NCBI GenBank assembly: GCA_017519045.1
Contig: JAFWTC010000086.1
Span: 18,075-82,074, forward strand
Source: Candidatus Methanomethylophilaceae archaeon
Lineage (GTDB): Archaea; Thermoplasmatota; Thermoplasmata; Methanomassiliicoccales; Methanomethylophilaceae
DNA length: 64,000 nt
Direction of reading: 5' to 3'
The notes below the pieces were generated by a model. It was not told the DNA's origin and searched no databases. It saw nothing but the letters and a program-made list of their open reading frames with translations. Positions within the stretch are counted from its first letter, which is position 1. Each line of letters opens with the position of its first letter. This document shows positions 26,866 through 35,111 of the stretch, in pieces. The position numbers and the translations under genes were made by a program.

Positions 26866-27579
26866 ATGCCTGGAAGCAAATACGACAGGGAAATCCGCTT
26901 CATGGCGAGAGAAGTCGATAGGCTTACCGCCTAGAAATCCGAACTGGAGTCCTCTCAGACTCCTAGAGACGATCTGGACAAATGCATCGCCGAGATAGAC
27001 CGTCTCGTGGACCAATACACCACGCGTCGCAAGGAGATCGAGGACTCGTTCATCGAATGCGGATTGGAGGTCCCGCTGGTAAGCAGGAACCTGAACGCCA
27101 CGGTCAACCCCGTCGGCCCGTCCTTCGAGCCGGTGGGAAGGGACTACAGGGTCAAGGTGGAAGAGGAGGCGAAGAGCAGGCCCACGCCGGAATACAAGAG
27201 CACGTCGGCTGAAATCGATGAGGACGCGTCTCTGGAAGACCGCCTCAGAATGATATCGTCCAAAATCTCGAAGATCGAGGACGAGATCGTGAAGGCCGCC
27301 CTCGCCGACGACTACGACGCCCGTGAGCGTCTCGAGAGGGAGGCCCGCGACCTGAAGGCAAGACGCGAGACCATCATAGCCGAGATCAAGTCCTCGCGCT
27401 CCAGGCCCGCCGCCGACGAGGAGTCCCAGAAGAGGATAGAGGCCCTGGAGGCGGAATGCCGGGCGCTCAGGTCCCAGATCTCAATGATCAGAGGCGACAT
27501 CGCCGATCTGATGAACCAGATGGACGAGGTCGCCCGCAGGCTGGGGATGGACGAGGATCAGGACGAAGACGACGACTGA
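26866..27579 (+). CDS. Coiled-coil protein with an in-frame amber codon (possible pyrrolysine)
   Basis: The reading frame starts at ATG 26866 (MPGSKYDREIRFMAREVDRL), meets TAG at 26932-26934 as codon 23, and continues without interruption to TGA at 27577-27579. Both sides of the TAG show the same charged heptad pattern (before: REIRFMAREVDRLTA; after: KSELESSQ, DDLDKCIAEIDRLVDQ). No good start with a ribosome site exists just after the TAG; only a GTG at 27007 is available. With read-through the protein is 237 residues, coiled-coil at both ends. This organism encodes tRNA-Pyl, so the codon could be decoded as pyrrolysine or suppressed inefficiently; a nonsense mutation is the alternative. Function unknown. 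Confidence 0.6.
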
Positions 27580-27706
27580 GGCCGCGTCCGAGCCAATGGC
27601 GACGGAGTTCACACCGTTTAATACGTCGCCATTCCTCAAATATTATTATAAATAAAAACAAGGAACGGGATGTATCGGCTCATCCCAGAGTCAGGATATT
27701 GATACA

Positions 27707-28735
27707 ATGGCAAACGAGACGCTCCTGTTCCCATTCGTCCGCGTCGTCGGACAGGAAAAGATGAAAAGAGGACTCCTCCTGAACATAGTGGACCCCGGAA
27801 TCGGCGGAATCCTCATCAAAGGGGAGAAAGGAACGGCGAAATCCACCTCGGTGAGGTCGCTGGCCCAGATCCTCCCTCCCAGGACCTCCGTCGTGGGATG
27901 CCCGTTCCACTGCGACCCCCGCTATCCGAAGAGGATGTGCATTCAGTGCCGCGAGAGGCTGGCCGCCGGAGAGAAGCTGGAATCGCAGGAGGTCCCCATG
28001 TCGGTGGTGGAGCTCCCCCTGAGCGCCACCGAGGACCGCGTGTCCGGTACCCTGGACCTGGAGCACGTGCTCAAGACCGGGGAGAAGAAGTTCGAGCCGG
28101 GAGTCCTGGCCCAGGCCAACGGCAACATCCTGTACGTAGACGAGGTTAACCTTCTGGACGACCACATCATTGACCTGCTCTTGGATTCTGCCGCGATGGG
28201 CGTCAACTACATAGAAAGGGAGGGCGTATCGTTCTCCCACCCCGCCAAGTTCGTCCTGGTCGGGAGCATGAACCCTGAGGAGGGTAGCCTGAGGCCCCAG
28301 CTGCTCGACCGTTTCGGCCTGTGCGTCGACGTGGAGGGCGACAAGGACGTCAACGTCAGGATGGAGGTCATCAAACGCAGGATGGCGTTCGACGCCGACC
28401 CTGAGGGATACATCGCGTCCTGCCAGTCCGAGATAGACGAGATGCGCGCCAAGATCATCGAGGCCCGCTCCGTCCTGCCCAAGGTCGTGCTCGACGACAA
28501 GATAATCCACGACATAGTCTACACCTGCATCCACTTCAAGATGGAAGGGCACAGGGCCGACATCACCATGATGAGGGCTGCCAAGGCGAATGCGGCCCTC
28601 GACGGAAGGACGGAGGTCACCAAGGCGGACCTCCGCACCGTCGCTCCGCTGGTCCTCGGCCACCGCCTGAAGAAGCGCGCGTTCGAGGAGGTCGCCTTCG
28701 ACATGAAGGAGCTGGACCTATGCCTGGGCCTCTGA
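27707..28735 (+). CDS. Magnesium/cobalt chelatase ChlI-type AAA+ ATPase
   Basis: A 342-residue AAA+ protein of the ChlI/BchI group: Walker A GEKGTAKST, Walker B NILYVDEVNLLDD, sensor 1 VGSMNPEEG and arginine finger LLDRFGL. It also has a Cys-rich stretch (CPFHCDPRYPKRMCIQC). These motors drive metal insertion into tetrapyrroles with a ChlD-type partner and a large ChlH/CobN subunit. The ChlD gene overlaps it by 16 nt. In a corrinoid-dependent methylotroph the likely substrate is a cobalt corrinoid precursor; no CobN is in the window. Confidence 0.85.
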   Translation: MANETLLFPFVRVVGQEKMKRGLLLNIVDPGIGGILIKGEKGTAKSTSVRSLAQILPPRTSVVGCPFHCDPRYPKRMCIQCRERLAAGEKLESQEVPMSVVELPLSATEDRVSGTLDLEHVLKTGEKKFEPGVLAQANGNILYVDEVNLLDDHIIDLLLDSAAMGVNYIEREGVSFSHPAKFVLVGSMNPEEGSLRPQLLDRFGLCVDVEGDKDVNVRMEVIKRRMAFDADPEGYIASCQSEIDEMRAKIIEARSVLPKVVLDDKIIHDIVYTCIHFKMEGHRADITMMRAAKANAALDGRTEVTKADLRTVAPLVLGHRLKKRAFEEVAFDMKELDLCLGL

Positions 28736-30663
28736 GCGCCCCGCAGTACCCGTTCTCAGCCGTATACGGGATGGAACAGGTGAAGAAGGCGCTGATGTGC
28801 GCCATGGTCAACCCCCGCGTCAAGACCGTGCTGATAATAGGGGCTTCGGGCACCGGGAAGACGCTGGTGGCCCGTTCGCTGGGAAGGATATCCGGGAAGA
28901 GGATCGTGAACGTCCCCCTGAACGTCACCGACGAGCAACTGTTCGGATGCCTGGACATCGAGTTCGCCATCAAGGAGGGAAAGATAGAGCTGCAGGACGG
29001 GCTCCTGAAGCGCGCGGACGGGAACATCCTCTACATGGACGACGTCAACCTGTTCGAGCAGAGGATGACCAACGGGGTCATCGACGCCGTGCTGACCGGG
29101 AAGGTGAGGATAGAGAGGGAGAACATCTCGACCTCGTACGACGTCGACACCATCCTGGTCGCCACGATGAACGTCCACGACTCCTATCTCAGCCCCGCGA
29201 TACTGGACCATTTCGACATCTGCGTGAAGGCCGACTATCCCGACGACGAGGCCGGGAGGACGGAGATACTCAGACGCAGCCTCGCTTTCGACGAAGACCC
29301 GGACGCCTTCGCGGAGGCATACGCCGACAAGGATGCAGAGGTATCCAGGAGGATAGCCGACGCGAAGGAGATCGTTAAGAGCCTGGCTCTGGACGACGAG
29401 GTACTGGAGGCCATCGCCACGGTCAGCGGCGGAATGGACATCCAAGGCTCGCGCGGGGACCTCTCGGCTACCAACGTCGCGATATCCCTGGCCGCCATAG
29501 ACGGCAGGAGCACCGTGTCCTTCGACGACGTGGAGGAGGCCTCCATGATGTGCCTCGCCCACCGCCGCAAGGTGATCGGAGGCAGGCGCGTGGACAAGAT
29601 GGAGAAAGTGGTCAGGTCCAGCGTTGGATTCAACACAGAGTCCAGGGCGATCTTCAAGGCCGTCCACCCAAGCCGCGAGAATCCCAAAATCGATGACGCC
29701 GAGGCCGAGGAGGCGCCCAGCGCCGTCGACCCCCGCGCCGTGGCCAAGGAGGATGAGGGCAAAGGGAAGACCGAGGACGTCATAACCAAGATCGGGGAGA
29801 CGTTCGAGACCATAGACCTCTTCGACCGCGAGAGCGCCAAGGCCAGAGGCGTGTCCAGGAACAAGGGGAAGAGGGGGATGCAGAAGACCGACACCAGGAC
29901 CGGAAGGTACGTCGGATCGCGCATCACCGAGCAGAAGAACCCTGACCTCGCATTCGACGCCACCGTCCGCGCGGCCGCCCCGTATCAGCTCAAGCGCCAC
30001 GCCGAGGCCGAGACGGACATGGCCGTGATCATCGAGAAGAGCGACATGAGGGAGAAGATCAGGGAGACCAGGACGTCGTCGACGTTCCTATTCGCGGTGG
30101 ACACCAGCGGATCCCTGATCATCAGGAACAGGATGACTGCCGTGAAGGGAGCGATTCTCTCCCTGCTCAAGCAGCATTACATCAAGAAGGACCGCGTGGG
30201 GTTCCTGACCTTCAACGAGAAGTCGATCACCATGCTGCTCCAGCCCTCCAAGGAGGTGGAATGCATCTACAAGCTCCTGGACGACCTGGCGATCGGTAAG
30301 AGGACTCCCCTCTCGGCCGCCCTGCAATACCTGAGCGACTACATGTCCATGTACGTCAAGAAGCGTCCGAACGACGAATGCTACGTCGTCCTGGTGACCG
30401 ACGGCGGCGCGAACATCCCCCTGGATCCCGATGACACCGAGACCGACCCGCTGGAGGAGGCCCTCGGAATCGCCAGGAAGATGAACGTCCCGAACGTGAA
30501 ATGGATAGTGATAGACTCCGAGAAGAGGTACGACACCGTCCATCACGCCAAGTCGTTCGCCGACGCCCTGCACGCGAGGTACTACACCTTGGACGAGCTC
30601 CGCATCGTCACGCACGAGGAGGAGCGCCTGGTGCACACGGCCACCCCCCATATAATCAAATGA
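28720..30663 (+). CDS. ChlD-type chelatase subunit (AAA+ and VWA domains)
   Basis: A 647-residue protein. The N-terminal ~290 residues are AAA+ (Walker A GASGTGKT, Walker B-like NILYMDDVNLFEQ). An acidic/charged linker follows (~310-400), then a C-terminal VWA domain with an intact MIDAS (DTSGS) and VTDGG. This is the classical ChlD/BchD architecture, which bridges ChlI to the chelating subunit. It is translationally coupled to the ChlI gene. A hairpin and T-run directly after its stop end the transcript. Confidence 0.85.
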   Translation: MPGPLSAPQYPFSAVYGMEQVKKALMCAMVNPRVKTVLIIGASGTGKTLVARSLGRISGKRIVNVPLNVTDEQLFGCLDIEFAIKEGKIELQDGLLKRADGNILYMDDVNLFEQRMTNGVIDAVLTGKVRIERENISTSYDVDTILVATMNVHDSYLSPAILDHFDICVKADYPDDEAGRTEILRRSLAFDEDPDAFAEAYADKDAEVSRRIADAKEIVKSLALDDEVLEAIATVSGGMDIQGSRGDLSATNVAISLAAIDGRSTVSFDDVEEASMMCLAHRRKVIGGRRVDKMEKVVRSSVGFNTESRAIFKAVHPSRENPKIDDAEAEEAPSAVDPRAVAKEDEGKGKTEDVITKIGETFETIDLFDRESAKARGVSRNKGKRGMQKTDTRTGRYVGSRITEQKNPDLAFDATVRAAAPYQLKRHAEAETDMAVIIEKSDMREKIRETRTSSTFLFAVDTSGSLIIRNRMTAVKGAILSLLKQHYIKKDRVGFLTFNEKSITMLLQPSKEVECIYKLLDDLAIGKRTPLSAALQYLSDYMSMYVKKRPNDECYVVLVTDGGANIPLDPDDTETDPLEEALGIARKMNVPNVKWIVIDSEKRYDTVHHAKSFADALHARYYTLDELRIVTHEEERLVHTATPHIIK

Positions 30664-30665
30664 GG

Positions 30666-30682
30666 GAGGGGGATGCCCCCTC
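30666..30682. terminator. Hairpin terminator between convergent chelatase and SMR genes
   Basis: GAGGGGG/CCCCCTC, 7 bp with a 3-nt loop, followed on the plus strand by AATCTTTCTTTT. It directly follows the ChlD stop. Confidence 0.7.
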
Positions 30683-31057
30683 TCAATCTTTCTTTTCGTC
30701 TATGTATTCGACAGGGGTCAGCTTGAGCCCCACCACTCCGGCCAGGATAAGCGCCAGGCAGACGCCCATCAACGGGCTGAATGCGGTCTCCTCCAATCCG
30801 AGAATGTACGAGAGCACCACGGTGAAGAACACCCCTATCCCGATCCACACGGCATATGCGGTGGTAAACGGCACGCCCAGCCTCATAGGGTATTCCAGGC
30901 ACACCATGCTCAGGAACAGGAAGACTATGGTGACTATGTCCCATCCGATGTTGGTGAAGCTCTCGGTGTAGGCAAGCCCGATGGACCAGCCCAGCTGAAG
31001 GAACCCTCCGAGGATGATCAGAATCCATGCGAAAGCAGTCTTGTTCTTTATCTCCAT
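30683..31057 (-). CDS. SMR-family membrane protein, subunit lacking the usual Glu
   Basis: A 124-residue protein with four transmembrane helices, of the small multidrug resistance family (EmrE/Gdx). It follows its partner (31062-31397) by 4 nt. In TM1 the family's essential proton-coupled Glu is replaced by Gln: the segment reads GGFLQLGWSIGLAYTESFT where relatives have 'LEVVW'. The partner keeps the Glu (IEPIWV). Paired SMR proteins often form heterodimers with fixed, opposite topologies. Export of guanidinium-like or quaternary amines is the family theme; the actual substrate is unknown. Confidence 0.8.
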   Translation of the reverse strand: MEIKNKTAFAWILIILGGFLQLGWSIGLAYTESFTNIGWDIVTIVFLFLSMVCLEYPMRLGVPFTTAYAVWIGIGVFFTVVLSYILGLEETAFSPLMGVCLALILAGVVGLKLTPVEYIDEKKD

Positions 31058-31061
31058 TCGA

Positions 31062-31397
31062 TCACCCCGAGATCATCCTCACTCCGATTATTCCCACCAC
31101 GATCATGGCGATGAACAGCAGCTTTCTGGCCGTGAGCTTCTCCTTGTACAGCACGCGGCCGATCAGAACGATTCCGGCCGCCCCTATCCCGGCGAGGATG
31201 GAATACGACACCCCCGGCCCGATGTTCTCGGGGTTAGACGGGATGGATAGGAGGTATAGGCACAGCAGGACCAGGATCAAGGCAGCGGCCCCCCAGCCCT
31301 TCTTCTTGAAATTCTCGGATTTATCCAAGCAGGTGACCCAAATGGGCTCGATGACGCTAGCCACCAGCAGGATAACCCACGCCATAAACAAATCCAT
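31062..31397 (-). CDS. SMR-family membrane protein, Glu-containing subunit
   Basis: A 111-residue protein with four transmembrane helices. TM1 contains the conserved Glu in SVIEPIWVTCLDKS. The ATG at 31397 (MDLFMAWVIL) is preferred over an upstream in-frame position because TM1 then starts close to the N-terminus. It is the first gene of the pair; an AT-rich promoter region precedes it (TTGTAATAAAAAG, ~31415). It likely forms a heterodimer with the downstream subunit. Confidence 0.8.
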   Translation of the reverse strand: MDLFMAWVILLVASVIEPIWVTCLDKSENFKKKGWGAAALILVLLCLYLLSIPSNPENIGPGVSYSILAGIGAAGIVLIGRVLYKEKLTARKLLFIAMIVVGIIGVRMISG

Positions 31398-31575
31398 ACA
31401 GAATAATCGAATTGTTGTAATAAAAAGGTATAGCAATTATTATATATTATTGGTTGTCCAAAACGCTATTCTCGGACTTGATGAAAACAAGGCTGGCTCA
31501 TTGGCACCCAAATATCCAGAAAATGGAAAGATATTTATCCGGCCCGTCAGCCAGGCCGGAATTGTTGGAAAGACG

Positions 31576-33201
31576 TCACTGGACGATCTCGAACTCCCTG
31601 AGAGACAGGAACCTTCCCTCGCAAGCCTGCTCGCAGCGCCTGCAAGCGGTCCCGGCGCACCTGTCCGACTTCACGTAGGCGTGGACGCCGTCGTCCTCCA
31701 GCTCGATGGACAGTGCCTTCTCCGGGCAGGCCTTCATGCACTTGCGGCATCTGATGCATCCGTTAACCTTCCCCGTCAGGACGGTCCTGGATTCCTCGAG
31801 CATGATGACTCCCCTCTTCTCCACGTCGGGCAGGTCGGTCTTGGCGAGCCTCTCGACCTTCACGTTCTCGGAAGGCTCCGAGAGAGGAGGAAGGCCGTAT
31901 ATGTCGAGCATGGGGTTGTACTGGTCGGCGGGCATGCCAGTGCACCAGAGCGAGTACTCGATGGAATAGATGTTCTTGAACGTCTCGGAGGTTGCGAACA
32001 TGACGTGGGTGGCCCTCAGCTCCTTAGCGAACTCGCGGAGCTTGAGCAGGTCGACCTTCCCGAGGGCGACCTTCCTAGCCATCTCTATGGACGTGTTCCC
32101 GAACTGGATCAGATGCGTCGCGCCAGGACAGACCATGCCTATCCCCAGGGCCTTGATCGCATCGACGTAGAGTCCGGAGGCGCCGGACATGTACGCCTTC
32201 TTGACGTCCCCGGTCCACAGGCCGGCCTCGTGAAGCAGAGTGAGGAATCCGGCGCGGAGCGCCCCGATCGCCTTCCCTGCCTCCTCCACGTCATGGGACG
32301 TGATGCATACGTCGTCCTGGAGATGGATCCTCTCGTCGGGCGTGAGGATGGCTGGAGTCTTGATCAGGCCGCCGTATATTCCGCAGTACAGCGTGGCCAC
32401 GACGCCGGTTCCGGTGACTCCGACCGCAGGCTGCTTCCCTTTGGAGATGACCTTTCCCGTGCAGGGATCGACAACGTCGGATTTCGTGTCGATTATGGAG
32501 CCGTTCAGCACGGTGCACTCCCATCCGCCCTCCACAGGGTCGACATCGGAAATCGCGCCGGGTGCGGCCAGCATTCCGCGCTCGATCTCCTGTCCTTCGA
32601 GGGCGGGACCGGCTGCCGCGGATCCGGTGTAGATCTTCCCGTCGACGACGAGGGCCATCTCGGCGTTGGTTCCATAGTCGACGACGATGACCGGCTCCTT
32701 CTCGTCGACTATCCCGGTCATCTTGAGCATGGCGATGGCGTCGGCCCCGATCTCGTGGGTGACCGCGGGAGGAATAATGACCTCGGCGTCCGGCATCCCC
32801 ACGAGCCCGAGCTCGGAGGCCTTCCTGATGGAGCCGTTCCTCTCCGGAGGGATGACGCCCATGCTCTTGAGCGCGTTCTTCCCGGCGTAAGCCAGGTCCC
32901 TGATCTCTATGTTCTCGAACAGGGACATCTGGAAGGTGTTGCCGCAGACGCCGATCCTCTTGACCTGCGTGAGGTCAATCCCGAGCGCGGCGAAGAGGTT
33001 GTTGGCCGCATTCACTATCAGCCCGTGGGCGACGTCCTCGCCGGACTGGATGGCGAAGTTGACGTGGTCGATGACGTTCATCCCGGGAATGGGATGACGC
33101 TGTGTGATTGCTGTGCCGAGAGTTTCGCCGGTATCCAGGTCGAGGGCCTGGCAGCGGAGTCCGCTGGTGCCGATGTCCAATGCGATTCCATAGTTGGCCA
33201 T
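31576..33201 (-). CDS. ramA: RamA: ATP-dependent activase of methylamine methyltransferase corrinoid proteins
   Basis: A 541-residue protein, the usual length. The N-terminus has the ASKHA-type start GIALDIGTSGLRCQALDLD and a central VVDYGTNAEMAL (phosphate-binding). The C-terminus carries two 4Fe-4S motifs: CIRCRKCMKACP (~480-492) and CAGTACRRCEQAC (~517-529). RamA uses ATP to reduce inactive Co(II) corrinoid proteins (MtmC, MtbC, MttC) to the active Co(I) state. The ATG at 33201 (MANYGIAL) is chosen by family alignment; a TATA-like ATTAAATAATG lies at ~33249-33259. It is 200 nt from the mtb/mtt operon end. Confidence 0.92.
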   Translation of the reverse strand: MANYGIALDIGTSGLRCQALDLDTGETLGTAITQRHPIPGMNVIDHVNFAIQSGEDVAHGLIVNAANNLFAALGIDLTQVKRIGVCGNTFQMSLFENIEIRDLAYAGKNALKSMGVIPPERNGSIRKASELGLVGMPDAEVIIPPAVTHEIGADAIAMLKMTGIVDEKEPVIVVDYGTNAEMALVVDGKIYTGSAAAGPALEGQEIERGMLAAPGAISDVDPVEGGWECTVLNGSIIDTKSDVVDPCTGKVISKGKQPAVGVTGTGVVATLYCGIYGGLIKTPAILTPDERIHLQDDVCITSHDVEEAGKAIGALRAGFLTLLHEAGLWTGDVKKAYMSGASGLYVDAIKALGIGMVCPGATHLIQFGNTSIEMARKVALGKVDLLKLREFAKELRATHVMFATSETFKNIYSIEYSLWCTGMPADQYNPMLDIYGLPPLSEPSENVKVERLAKTDLPDVEKRGVIMLEESRTVLTGKVNGCIRCRKCMKACPEKALSIELEDDGVHAYVKSDRCAGTACRRCEQACEGRFLSLREFEIVQ

Positions 33202-33346
33202 GTTATCAATCCGTTCTCCAGATGCAAAAGATGCCTCTGTATCCATCCGACATTATTTAATGATGTAGACGGGACCAGGAACGATGGGCGGAAGGACGTC
33301 CCGAAGCGCTGAAAAGCCAGACGGAATAAAAGAAAGGAAGAGGTTT

Positions 33347-33368
33347 TCCACCGTGGCATAGCGGTGGA
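33347..33368 (-). terminator. Hairpin terminator at the end of the mtb/mtt operon
   Basis: Stem TCCACCG/CGGTGGA (7 bp, 8-nt loop), ~30 nt beyond the stop of the 47-aa gene. A T-rich tract (CCTCTTCCTTTCTTTTATT) follows on the minus strand. Confidence 0.65.
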
Positions 33369-33398
33369 TTGATTCGATTGAACGACGTTCAGCCCGAA

Positions 33399-33542
33399 TC
33401 ACAGCTTGCTATACATCCACCTTGCGATGTACAATCCGGCAAGGGCGACGCCGATGATGAACACCGTGCTCACTATGTCGGAAGCGGGAATGATCCCGTC
33501 ATCGAAGAATGCGGAGTATGCGTCCCAATTTACGTTAGACAT
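33399..33542 (-). CDS. 47-residue single-pass membrane protein at the end of the mtb/mtt operon
   Basis: A short frame beginning MSNVNWDAYSAFFDDGIIP, with one hydrophobic helix (SDIVSTVFIIGVALAGLYIA) and a basic C-terminus (RWMYSKL). GAGGTGATGAG precedes the ATG, a strong ribosome site. It lies 13 nt after the winged-helix gene and before the operon terminator, so it is co-transcribed with mttP. A small subunit or regulator of the permease is a reasonable guess; nothing more can be said. Confidence 0.65.
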   Translation of the reverse strand: MSNVNWDAYSAFFDDGIIPASDIVSTVFIIGVALAGLYIARWMYSKL

Positions 33543-33555
33543 CTCATCACCTCGC

Positions 33556-33876
33556 TCACTCGGGCGTATAGTGCCTGACCTTTGCCTTCAACTCGTCCAG
33601 CGTCTTCTTCCCGTAAGGCGTGAGCTCATACTTGGTGAGAAGCCTTCCGGGGTGCTTGGAATCGAACTTGGAGCCGTCGGTGTCGATGGCCCAGTCGATC
33701 TCCTTGCAGAATCCGGCCGAGACGGCCTCGATGCAATCGTAGTTGATGTTGTCACGGCCGATGGCGGAATTCAGATGATACTCGTCCTTGAGTATGTCGA
33801 CTATCTCGTAGTTCCACATGGGCTTCTTCTCGATGACTTCCAGGATTCTGAACTTCAGAGGCGCGCCGACTATCAA
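33556..33876 (-). CDS. Small winged-helix protein downstream of mttP
   Basis: A 106-residue protein. The segment KFRILEVIEKKPMWNYEIVDIL and the C-terminal YELTPYGKKTLDELK have the look of a PadR-like winged helix. A TTG at 33876, placed just after the mttP stop and preceded by GGAGGTGA, is the best start; no ATG fits better. It is translationally linked to mttP and could be a local regulator of methylamine genes, by context only. A GTG at 33885 is an alternative. Confidence 0.65.
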   Translation of the reverse strand: MIVGAPLKFRILEVIEKKPMWNYEIVDILKDEYHLNSAIGRDNINYDCIEAVSAGFCKEIDWAIDTDGSKFDSKHPGRLLTKYELTPYGKKTLDELKAKVRHYTPE

Positions 33877-33877
33877 A

Positions 33878-35017
33878 TCACTCACCTCCCATGACGGAAT
33901 CATCCTTGAGGGAGACCAGTCCCTCCGCATCCTCGGTAGCGATGAGATAGCTTCCGAACAGACAGATTATGAGTCCGCCTATAGTAGGCAGGACGTGGGC
34001 CATGTCGTGTCCGCCGATGGCGTTGTCGACACCGAAGAACAGGACCATGAAGACGATCGAGCATGCGGCGTAGAGCGATCCGATTGCCTGTCCGCGGGCG
34101 ACCCCAATGAAGGGGAAGGACTTGTACCAGGTGACGTAGCACCAGGCGAAGGAGAATCCCAGCAGGATGACCACGAGCAGGATGTACGGGTCGGTGACGA
34201 CGCTGGCGATGGTGGAGAAGATCGGGACTCCGGTGATAGCGAGGACTCCGCAGACGATGAACCAGAGGACCATCTCCCAGAAGAACCTGAGCTGGATACC
34301 GCAGTCGGGCTCGCAGTAGTCGAGCGCCTTTCCGGCGAAGGTTCCCTCAAGACCCCAGCATATGGCGCACATCGCGCCTCCGATGACTCCGAGGGCCATG
34401 TTGGCGGACTCTCCTCCACCGAAGATCGTTCCGGCGAACAGGACGAAAGCACCGACAATCATGATGACGACAGCGATGTATCCCCTCTTGGTGACCTTCT
34501 GGTGGAGGTACAGGACGGACATGATGGTTCCCACGAGGGCGTACAGGACACCGGCGACGGCCGCGAATCCAGGGTTGAGGAACTGAGCGGCGACGTAGGT
34601 TCCGAAGACGGCTCCGGCTCCGCAGATACCGGCGTAGACGAAGTATATGTTCGCGGCCTTGAACTCGACGAAGGTCCTCTTGAGCTCCCCCATCTTTCCG
34701 AGGGCCCCGTTCCAAATGAACAGGATGAGGGTGTCGATGATCGCATTCACCAGACAGAGGAGAATGCATGCCATCGTGTATGTGACGTCGGCTCCGTAGC
34801 CGGCATCTATCATGTTGTCCATAACCGCAGGAAGGAAATCGGGCATCTCCCAGACCGCGTATCCGGGGACGTACCAGACTCCCCAGTAAATGGCACACAG
34901 CAGAGCGGCTATGATACCGAACTGGAATTTCTTCTTATGATTGGCCTTGATGAACTCGTCGAGGGATGAACTCGCGACACCAGGGCTCGCATTCGTACTT
35001 GTTTCCTTAACATCCAT
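33878..35017 (-). CDS. mttP: MttP: trimethylamine permease
   Basis: A 379-residue membrane protein with ~10 hydrophobic segments (for example FQFGIIAALLCAIYWGVWYV, YIAVVIMIVGAFVLFAG). It sits directly behind mttBC in the same operon, the usual place of the putative trimethylamine transporter MttP, and its two-halves helix layout recalls DMT-type carriers. It presumably imports trimethylamine. The start MDVKETSTNASPG is preceded by an A/G-rich site. A strong intercistronic hairpin (35041-35069) lies between mttC and mttP. Confidence 0.85.
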   Translation of the reverse strand: MDVKETSTNASPGVASSSLDEFIKANHKKKFQFGIIAALLCAIYWGVWYVPGYAVWEMPDFLPAVMDNMIDAGYGADVTYTMACILLCLVNAIIDTLILFIWNGALGKMGELKRTFVEFKAANIYFVYAGICGAGAVFGTYVAAQFLNPGFAAVAGVLYALVGTIMSVLYLHQKVTKRGYIAVVIMIVGAFVLFAGTIFGGGESANMALGVIGGAMCAICWGLEGTFAGKALDYCEPDCGIQLRFFWEMVLWFIVCGVLAITGVPIFSTIASVVTDPYILLVVILLGFSFAWCYVTWYKSFPFIGVARGQAIGSLYAACSIVFMVLFFGVDNAIGGHDMAHVLPTIGGLIICLFGSYLIATEDAEGLVSLKDDSVMGGE

Positions 35018-35040
35018 ATGTTAGCCTCCGATAACGGAGA

Positions 35041-35069
35041 ACGGCCGGAACCCCGAAGAGCCCGGCCGT
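35041..35069 (-). promoter_or_regulatory. Intercistronic hairpin between mttC and mttP
   Basis: An 8-bp perfect stem ACGGCCGG/CCGGCCGT with a 13-nt loop, in the 94-nt gap between mttC and mttP. It may act as a partial terminator or RNA processing/stability element that lowers permease expression relative to the methyltransferase. This role is inference. Confidence 0.5.
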
Positions 35070-35111
35070 ATAAGATTTAGGTAAGAGGTTTGAAGAAGAT
35101 AAAGACTGTGC

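Noticed and set aside
31398..31575. Guanidine-type riboswitch upstream of the SMR genes
   Set aside because: No conserved riboswitch core is visible in the AT-rich leader.
31027..33312. A 760-codon plus-strand frame opposite ramA and the SMR genes
   Set aside because: Antisense shadow of ramA; no coherent protein.
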